18,114 bases of DNA from assembly GCA_019454665.1 (NCBI GenBank), contig JACFNW010000010.1:1-18114 (forward strand), in the 5' to 3' direction. This document shows, piece by piece, positions 6,753 to 12,178 of the stretch. Within the stretch, counting starts at the first letter, position 1. Every line of letters starts with the position of its first letter. The translations under genes were made by a program, and so were the position numbers. This DNA is from Fimbriimonadaceae bacterium. Lineage in GTDB: Bacteria; Armatimonadota; Fimbriimonadia; Fimbriimonadales; Fimbriimonadaceae. The notes under the pieces are model-generated. The model was not told the DNA's origin. It searched no databases and was given only the letters and a program-made list of their open reading frames with translations.

Positions 6753-7760
6753 ATGACGGGGCTCGCCGTGCTGGTCGGTTGGATGGGCGTTTTCGCCCCC
6801 TTGCCGGGGTGGAAGGTGGTTGCCGCTGGACCTCCGGTCTCGTACTTCAACACCGTGATCTGGGCGGATAACGGCTCGTTTGTCGGCCAAGGCCCGGGAG
6901 CCTCCGGGGTCGCCGTCTTTCGTTTCGATGCCGAGGAGGGGTCTTTGGCCATCTGGCCCAAGGGCCATTTGGACCATCGGCAACGGGATTGCGGAGCGAT
7001 GCTGGCCAGCTTCGTGGCAGGCGAGCGGTATGACACGTACGATATCGCCTCGGGTCGGTTGTTGATGTCGGTGCCGATGCCCGCCTTTCGCGTGGGCAGC
7101 ACCGTGGTGTCGGGCAACCGTGCATGGGACCTACAGACGGGGCAGGAAGTGGTGCCGATCCCAGGCCTGCTGTACGACTCTCCCAAGAGGCGATTGGCGG
7201 TGACTCGACGCGAGGGGGCTCGCGGATCGACGATCCTGCTCACAGAGTTTGAACCGGGCACGGACCGCGCGCTCAAGAGCCACCCGTTGAGGTACGAGCC
7301 TGCCGACACTGCCGTTTTCGGCTCTCCGGACGGAGGCCCATTCGCCGTGCGTCAAGGTATCCGTGGTTGGGTGGACCAGGTCTTCAACTCGAAGTTCGAG
7401 CCGGTCCTGACGGATTACTGGCGCATCAACGCTTGGACACCCTTCGGCGTGCTCCAACATCCGCAACCTCGCGAGTTGGGAGATCGCCCGAAGAAACTTC
7501 GCCTGGCTAATCCCGAGACCGGCGAAGTCCTTTGGCAGATCGAGCTTGACTGTGCCGATTTGGCGCAATGGGACGGGTCCTACATTCGCCTGTACTCACC
7601 CGAACGGGCGACATACGACCGCTTCGGCAATCGGATCATCCCCGAGCCTCCTGTCGCACAACGGCCACGCCGGGCATACACCGTGTACCGTCAGGAGTGG
7701 GCCATCTCTTTTCGCGGCCCTCGGACTGTGGTTTGGCGACGCCAGGAGGGCGAGCAATGA
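6753..7760 (+). CDS. Unrecognised protein, first of two tandem paralogues
   Basis: The 335-residue product has no domain I recognise. Residues 1-20 (MTGLAVLVGWMGVFAPLPGW) are hydrophobic and could be an export signal or membrane anchor, although the usual positive charge is missing. The rest alternates short beta-strand-like stretches (GSFVGQGP, YDTYDIASGRLL, WDLQTGQEV, GEVLWQIEL, WDGSYIRLY), which suggests a WD40- or PQQ-like propeller, by inference. It shares with the next gene QRDCG (77-81), WDLQxG, TDxWRI and a closing VxWRR. ATG 6753 is chosen because it matches the paralogue start and follows a TATACT box. Its stop overlaps the next ATG (ATGA), so the two are translationally coupled. 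Confidence 0.8.
   Translation: MTGLAVLVGWMGVFAPLPGWKVVAAGPPVSYFNTVIWADNGSFVGQGPGASGVAVFRFDAEEGSLAIWPKGHLDHRQRDCGAMLASFVAGERYDTYDIASGRLLMSVPMPAFRVGSTVVSGNRAWDLQTGQEVVPIPGLLYDSPKRRLAVTRREGARGSTILLTEFEPGTDRALKSHPLRYEPADTAVFGSPDGGPFAVRQGIRGWVDQVFNSKFEPVLTDYWRINAWTPFGVLQHPQPRELGDRPKKLRLANPETGEVLWQIELDCADLAQWDGSYIRLYSPERATYDRFGNRIIPEPPVAQRPRRAYTVYRQEWAISFRGPRTVVWRRQEGEQ
7744..7750 (+). promoter_or_regulatory. Strong Shine-Dalgarno for the second paralogue
   Basis: AGGAGGG lies 6 nt before ATG 7757 and inside the end of the first paralogue. It confirms the internal start and the coupled arrangement. Confidence 0.75.
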
Positions 7761-8737
7761 CGGGACTCGCCGTGCTAGTCGGTTGGATGGGGGTTTTCGC
7801 CCCCTTGCCGGGGTGGAAGCTGGTGGCCGTAGCGCCGGGCGGCGGCACATTCTTCTATCCCAGCCTTGTTGGCCCCGATGGGTCGTTCGTCGGCCGAGGG
7901 CCGTCACCTTTCTCCACGCTTTGGTACCGTGCCACCGACCAGCGGCTGGTTGTTTGGGATCGAGGCTGGAATGACAACTGGCAGCGGGACTGCGGGCTCG
8001 GCTACGTGAGCTTCAAGGTCGGCGAAGATTACGAGACCTACGATCTGGCCACCGGAGAGTTGATCTTGCGAGTCCCCGGACCCGCTCACCGAGTCGGCCT
8101 TTCCATTGTTGGGGGCAAGACCTGGGACCTGCAATCCGGTCGCGAGGTGCCGGCCATCCCCAAGACCCGCCTCGTTTGGGACACGCCGCGCCGACGCTTG
8201 GGAATTCAGGCGACGGAGCGCGGCTACCGGGTGGTGGAGTATGAGCCTGGAACCATCCGGGAGATCCGCTCGGCACGGCATCGTTGGGGCTTGGTGGACC
8301 ACGTGTGGGGCGACCCCGACACCGGCCCGTTCGCCCTCCAAGCCACGGCGAGCAACGGCATGCCCATGACCGAGATGTACACGTTCGACCTCCGGAACGT
8401 CTTGACGGACGAGTGGCGGATCGAGAGTTGGGGCCCTCTTGGCGTCATCCAGAAAGAACTCAAAGACAAGACCAGTCTGCCCGACCAACGGTACCGGCTG
8501 GTGGATCCGCACAGGGGCGAGGTGCTTTGGGAGCGGGACGACCTGAACGGGAGGCTGATCCGGTGGGATGGAAGCCTGATCTTGCTGAGCGCGGGATTCA
8601 AGGAGAGCTACCTTGATGCGCGCGGTGTTCCCGTTTCGCCTCCGCCCGACCGCCAGCGGCGCGTTTGGGAGATCGGGGCGGGTCATGCCGTGAACAGCCG
8701 GGGTGGACTGGTGGGCGTTTGGAGGCGGGCTGGGTGA
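7757..8737 (+). CDS. Unrecognised protein, second of two tandem paralogues
   Basis: The 326-residue product is a paralogue of the gene before it. Residues 1-21 are identical (MTGLAVLVGWMGVFAPLPGWK), and the first 63 bases differ at only three third-codon positions. After that, similarity falls to scattered motifs: DGSFVGRGP (41-49), QRDCG (76-80), YETYDLATGEL, WDLQSGREV, LTDEWRIESWGPLGV, GEVLWE, WDGSLILL and GVWRR at the end. A propeller-like fold and an N-terminal membrane or export segment are inferred. It starts in an ATGA overlap with its paralogue behind a strong ribosome site. Its own stop overlaps the next start (GTGA). Function unknown. Confidence 0.8.
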   Translation: MTGLAVLVGWMGVFAPLPGWKLVAVAPGGGTFFYPSLVGPDGSFVGRGPSPFSTLWYRATDQRLVVWDRGWNDNWQRDCGLGYVSFKVGEDYETYDLATGELILRVPGPAHRVGLSIVGGKTWDLQSGREVPAIPKTRLVWDTPRRRLGIQATERGYRVVEYEPGTIREIRSARHRWGLVDHVWGDPDTGPFALQATASNGMPMTEMYTFDLRNVLTDEWRIESWGPLGVIQKELKDKTSLPDQRYRLVDPHRGEVLWERDDLNGRLIRWDGSLILLSAGFKESYLDARGVPVSPPPDRQRRVWEIGAGHAVNSRGGLVGVWRRAG

Positions 8738-9045
8738 CGTTGTTGGCGTGCAGCGGTCCGAACGTGCAGCAGAGCATTTACTGGGCCATCGGATTCGGCC
8801 ATGTTCTGGCCTGGGCGGGTGGAGTACTGACCTGCCTCATGGTGCGGGACATGCTCCGAGCTCGCCGCTTCGGCTGGACGATTCCGCCAGCATTGGTCTT
8901 TCTAGCCTTCCACCCCGCATGGTGGATCAGCGCTTGGAACGGCGATTGCGGTTCCGCCAAGATCGACCTCTCGATTGTTTCAATGGCGGCGTTCGTGGGA
9001 CTTTATGTCGCTCACCTCAAGTGGCTGGCTAAGCTGTCCGCTTGA
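8734..9045 (+). CDS. Small membrane protein, third gene of the paralogue operon
   Basis: This 103-residue protein is not recognised by family. It has three hydrophobic segments, roughly residues 14-36 (YWAIGFGHVLAWAGGVLTCL), 49-67 (PPALVFLAFHPAWWISAW) and 75-96 (IDLSIVSMAAFVGLYVAHL). Basic RARR after the first suggests an inside loop. HPAWWISAWNGDCG looks like a conserved motif. GTG 8734 is chosen because it forms a GTGA overlap with the previous stop and has GGAGG 8 nt upstream (8721-8725). Extending back to ATG 8665 would only read the second paralogue in another frame. Its last 17 bases overlap the end of the convergent RHH gene. It may anchor or partner the two upstream products. Confidence 0.72.
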   Translation: MTLLACSGPNVQQSIYWAIGFGHVLAWAGGVLTCLMVRDMLRARRFGWTIPPALVFLAFHPAWWISAWNGDCGSAKIDLSIVSMAAFVGLYVAHLKWLAKLSA

Positions 9046-9250
9046 GTCGCTCGGCGATCCAAGCCTTGATGATGGCCTGGCGGGAGAGGCCGAGGCGCGC
9101 GGCTTCGATGTCGAGCGATTCGACCATCCACGCGGGAAGGGCCACATTCACGCGCCGCGAAGCACCGGGCCTCCGAGCCCGCGCCACGTCAAGCAGTTCG
9201 ACAACGTCCTCTCCGGCATCGAACTTCGCATCGAAATCAGCTGCTTTCAT
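9029..9250 (-). CDS. Ribbon-helix-helix (CopG/BrnA-like) DNA-binding protein
   Basis: This 73-residue protein begins MKAADFDAKFDAGEDVVELL, an N-terminus common in CopG- or BrnA-type antitoxins. It continues with SRRVNVALPAWMVESLDIEA (31-50) and ARLGLSRQAIIKAWIAERL (51-69), the strand-helix-helix of the RHH fold. Such proteins dimerise on operator DNA and often neutralise a toxin. No BrnT-like toxin is present; instead it starts 4 nt after the stop of a Uma2-type nuclease gene on the same strand. ATG 9250 is the only sensible start; the longer frame upstream is a shadow of the nuclease gene. Its 3' end overlaps the convergent small membrane protein gene by 17 nt. Confidence 0.83.
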   Translation of the reverse strand: MKAADFDAKFDAGEDVVELLDVARARRPGASRRVNVALPAWMVESLDIEAARLGLSRQAIIKAWIAERLKRTA

Positions 9251-9254
9251 CCGC

Positions 9255-9830
9255 TTACCGTGGAACCCTCCACTGAACCGAAGCCGCTTCAAGCGAGGCC
9301 TGTAGCGATCGCTTCCGAATTCGCTCGCACGACCCGTAGACGCCCGCCGAGGGGGTGCGGAAGACCTCGACCGCTCCCTTAGGCAAGTCCACCAGCCAGT
9401 ATTCCGGGATGCCGTGTTCCGCATAGAGCCTCGCCTTGAGGGTTCGGTCCCTCGCCAGCGACGAGTCGGACACTTCGACCACCAGCCAGATGTCCTGGGC
9501 TTGCGGGTGGCGCTCCAGGTACCGCTCGCAGGGTCCCTGGGCGACGACCACATCCGTCTCGGGGGCGCTGAGGTCGCCGAGCACGATGGGAGAGTGCTCG
9601 CGCAAGCAAGCCGTTGGCGCGGCGGCGGCGAGACGTTCGCGCAGGATGGAGGTGACCGCTGCGTGCCGAGGCGATTGGGGGCTCATCGCAACGATCTGGC
9701 CCTCGAGGAGCTCGACGCGGTCATGTGGGCCGAGCAGACCGTTGGCGACGGCGCGAAAGAACTCCTCGACGCGGAGAGGTTTCCCGCCGGTCGAGTACTG
9801 GGCCGCCGCTTCGTGGACTCTGTCGGTCAC
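9255..9830 (-). CDS. Uma2-family (DUF820) PD-(D/E)XK endonuclease-like protein
   Basis: The 191-residue product has the Uma2 layout. RVELLEGQIVAMSPQSPRH (38-56) includes Glu43. The catalytic-type set is Asp93 in APETDVVVAQ, Glu119 in WLVVEVSDSS and Lys132 in RTLKARLYAEHGIPEYWLVD, followed by KGAVEVFRTPS. Uma2 proteins are abundant restriction-nuclease-like proteins of mostly unknown role. The last 25-30 residues are less typical than the core, but total length is normal. GTG 9830 is chosen because TAGAAT (9842-9837) ends 6 nt upstream, giving a leaderless transcript. The next gene, an RHH protein, begins 4 nt after the TAA, so the two are surely cotranscribed and may form a functional pair. 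Confidence 0.86.
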   Translation of the reverse strand: MTDRVHEAAAQYSTGGKPLRVEEFFRAVANGLLGPHDRVELLEGQIVAMSPQSPRHAAVTSILRERLAAAAPTACLREHSPIVLGDLSAPETDVVVAQGPCERYLERHPQAQDIWLVVEVSDSSLARDRTLKARLYAEHGIPEYWLVDLPKGAVEVFRTPSAGVYGSCERIRKRSLQASLEAASVQWRVPR

Positions 9831-9836
9831 GAGATG

Positions 9837-9842
9837 ATTCTA
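9837..9842 (-). promoter_or_regulatory. -10 element TAGAAT for the Uma2/RHH pair
   Basis: On the minus strand TAGAAT is followed by six bases and then GTG 9830. This is the same spacing as the TATACT box before ATG 6753, and it predicts a leaderless transcript. Confidence 0.5.
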
Positions 9843-9902
9843 CACCGGCAGTCTCACACTTCCGGCGAGCGAAGGACGGATTCGGGTAAGACTGTGGCTG
9901 AA

Positions 9903-11267
9903 ATGACCAGAGTTGCCCGGACGCTCTTGTTGACCATCGCGACACTCATGGGCGTGCCCTGGTGTTGGGCGCAGGATGTCGTTTGGCAACTCACGGCTCC
10001 AGCCAGTATCGTGCAATTGGAAGCCGCCCGGTACTCCGAACGGGCGTTCTACACATATTCGACCGGCTCCAATACCTTTGCGACTCAGGTCGTAAACACG
10101 ACCGCTGGAGCGCTCGTAGGCCCTCCACTCAACGGGCGGGGCCTGGCGATCTCGCACGATGGCGCGATGGTCGGCCTCGGAGTGACTGTCGGTTCCGAGA
10201 ACCAAACACAAGTCCGCGCAGTTGACACTGGCACATTGATCGGCTCGACGACCTTCGTTGACTTTGGCACTACCCAATTCGGGCACGACTCATCGCATCT
10301 ATTCGCCGTGTCCCCATCGAATACGCTCAACAAGTTGGCCTTGCCATCGCTCGCTATTGTCCGCCAATGGCCGTACGATAGCAATGGACGGTATGTGGTC
10401 AATCCGGATGAACCGTTCCTGTTCCAGAGGACCCAGTTGGGAGCTTGGTTCGAGCTTTCGACCGAATCCAATGCAGTTCGAGCAATTCTGCCACATTCCG
10501 CTCAATCAACCATCATTGGACAGCACGGCAGAATCGTCGCTGCTCTGTTCTTTTCACCTCGCATTCTTGCATTTCAGATCGCCGGGACTGCACCCTTCGC
10601 AATGCGTCAGGCGCAGACCGGAGCGATACAAATGTGGTCCGACAATGCCAACGGGATTGTAGCGACTACGACAGAGAGCGAGGTAAGCGTATGGCGGATT
10701 AGCGATGCCACGGAGTTGCTACGATTCGGTGTCCCCTCAGCTCAGTTCGCCCTTACTTCCAACGACTTCATTCTCGTTAGCAATGGCCAAACTCTAACCG
10801 CCCATCGCTTGGGCTCGGGGCTCGCTCCCAACGCAACACTGTCCGGAACGCTCAGACAGACGGGACTCGCGCAACCCGCTGGTGTGCCTTTGACCATCGA
10901 ACTCGCCTCGTCGCAACCAGCTGGAACCGAGGTGCACCGCGTGACGGCGGACGTCGAGGGGCGGTTCAAGGTGCGAACCAGCCTCACGGGGCCGTTGCGC
11001 GCGCGATTCAAGACTCCGACGGGCCTCTCGACCGTGTTCGACGCCCTCTCCATTCCAGCCGACGTTGGCAACCTCACCCTCCACACCGGCGACGTGGACG
11101 GGAACAACAGCGTGGCTCTTGCGGATTTCGTCGCCATGAGGAACGCTTTCGGCTCAAAGATAGGCACACCCGCTTACCTTGAGGGCGCCGACCTCAACAG
11201 AGACGGCACCGTCAACACCATGGACTTCCTCCTGCTCCGCAACCACTACGGACGATCGGGGCAGTAA
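9903..11267 (+). CDS. Exported propeller-like protein with C-terminal dockerin-like domain
   Basis: The 454-residue product has a signal peptide (RVARTLLLTIATLMGVPWCWA, residues 3-23; cleavage likely before QD). Residues 25-305 look like a WD40/YVTN-type propeller, with repeated short phrases such as RGLAISHDGAMVGLG, HLFAVSPSNTLNKLALPSL and EVSVWRISDATELLRFG. Residues 310-395 are a beta-sandwich-like domain beginning ATLSGTLRQTG. The end has two EF-hand-like motifs, GDVDGNNSVALADF (396-409) and ADLNRDGTVNTMDF (429-442), then HYGRSGQ. The tail has the same design as the HAF protein at 5047. ATG 9903 is supported by the signal peptide; no ribosome site is clear. Bases 9950-10800 are visibly more A+T-rich than the tail. 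Role unknown, likely cell surface. Confidence 0.82.
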   Translation: MTRVARTLLLTIATLMGVPWCWAQDVVWQLTAPASIVQLEAARYSERAFYTYSTGSNTFATQVVNTTAGALVGPPLNGRGLAISHDGAMVGLGVTVGSENQTQVRAVDTGTLIGSTTFVDFGTTQFGHDSSHLFAVSPSNTLNKLALPSLAIVRQWPYDSNGRYVVNPDEPFLFQRTQLGAWFELSTESNAVRAILPHSAQSTIIGQHGRIVAALFFSPRILAFQIAGTAPFAMRQAQTGAIQMWSDNANGIVATTTESEVSVWRISDATELLRFGVPSAQFALTSNDFILVSNGQTLTAHRLGSGLAPNATLSGTLRQTGLAQPAGVPLTIELASSQPAGTEVHRVTADVEGRFKVRTSLTGPLRARFKTPTGLSTVFDALSIPADVGNLTLHTGDVDGNNSVALADFVAMRNAFGSKIGTPAYLEGADLNRDGTVNTMDFLLLRNHYGRSGQ

Positions 11268-12178
11268 TGACCGTTCAGGCCCTCGATTTCGAAGTCCAGG
11301 CCGGAGTCTCGCCTGAGGAGTTCGAGCGATCGGTACCGGAGGCTTGAGCACGGAGGAACTCTAAAGCAGACTTTAGTCAGGTTGAGTTCCTGCCCCAATC
11401 GAAGCGCGAGAATTGGCCGATCGTAGTCTGCCCTACCGCCGGGCCTCGGAACCACGCTCGACACCTCGGGCATAACAAGCAATCGGGTCTCCTTCTCCCA
11501 TGCGTGGGACGGAGTCTTTGTTAAGGCAACCGCTGCCAGAAACAATCGACTGATTGAGTATGCAAGCACATTAATCCATCGTTCTCGCGACAGTCGTGGT
11601 GGCTGTGGAATACCTCCCCCATAGACATATTGGACGGCTGCAGCAAGTTGATTCATCATATCTCGCTTGCCTGACTCCAAGTATTGAACTTGGGCAAGTG
11701 TTGCATATCCAACGCCCACTGGCAGCGACTTTACAAAGGCGTCACCGACCCGCAACTCCAATGCTATACCGGACTCAGCACACGCATAGTCCAGCCAATG
11801 ACGCTTGGAATCACAGCCTGATGTCATACTCAGAACATGGATGCCAGCGGTAGGGTAGCTAACGACTTCCTCCGCAGCGGTCATGAGATTGTCCGTAGCC
11901 ATCGCCGATCGCTCATCACTTTCAGTCGAAGTCACTGTCTTGAGGCATTCCTTTAGGGCATATGCTCCCTCTACAAGCTCGCTCTTGTCCGCCATACACA
12001 ACAGATCGCTCAGCCAGAGTGTCTTCCCAGCGATGATTGACTTCGCGCTTTCCCATGAAGTGTAGTGGACGAATCGAGTTTCTTTCGGTGAAGTCCAGAT
12101 CCGCTGGGAAAGATGGTAGCAAATCTCATTGGCGAGCTTGAGTTCTCCGTCGGTTAGTGGTTCATACTGGTTGATCAT
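11246..12178 (-). CDS. DUF2971 family protein
   Basis: The 310-residue product matches DUF2971. The family's opening motif is RFVHYTSWESAKSIIAGKTL (35-54), followed by LWLSDLLCMADKSEL (54-68). A middle GIHVLSMTS...HWLDYACAESGIALEL stretch (112-142) follows. The late KTPSHAWEKETRLLV (221-235) corresponds to the family's W-x-x-E-x-E-x-R motif. The H-x-T near a helix plus late E-x-E recalls ADP-ribosyltransferase-like folds, but this is my inference; family function is not established. ATG 12178 overlaps the thrS stop (ATGA), with GGGAG 9 nt upstream, so it is coupled to thrS. It is clearly more A+T-rich than thrS, suggesting later acquisition. Its 3' end overlaps the convergent dockerin-like gene by 22 nt. 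Confidence 0.82.
   Translation of the reverse strand: MINQYEPLTDGELKLANEICYHLSQRIWTSPKETRFVHYTSWESAKSIIAGKTLWLSDLLCMADKSELVEGAYALKECLKTVTSTESDERSAMATDNLMTAAEEVVSYPTAGIHVLSMTSGCDSKRHWLDYACAESGIALELRVGDAFVKSLPVGVGYATLAQVQYLESGKRDMMNQLAAAVQYVYGGGIPQPPRLSRERWINVLAYSISRLFLAAVALTKTPSHAWEKETRLLVMPEVSSVVPRPGGRADYDRPILALRLGQELNLTKVCFRVPPCSSLRYRSLELLRRDSGLDFEIEGLNGHYCPDRP

Noticed and set aside
9255..9345. Possible frameshift at the C-terminus of the Uma2-type gene
   Set aside because: The last 25-30 residues are atypical and another frame stays open into the RHH gene, but total length is normal for the family and neither frame gives a clearly better Uma2 ending.
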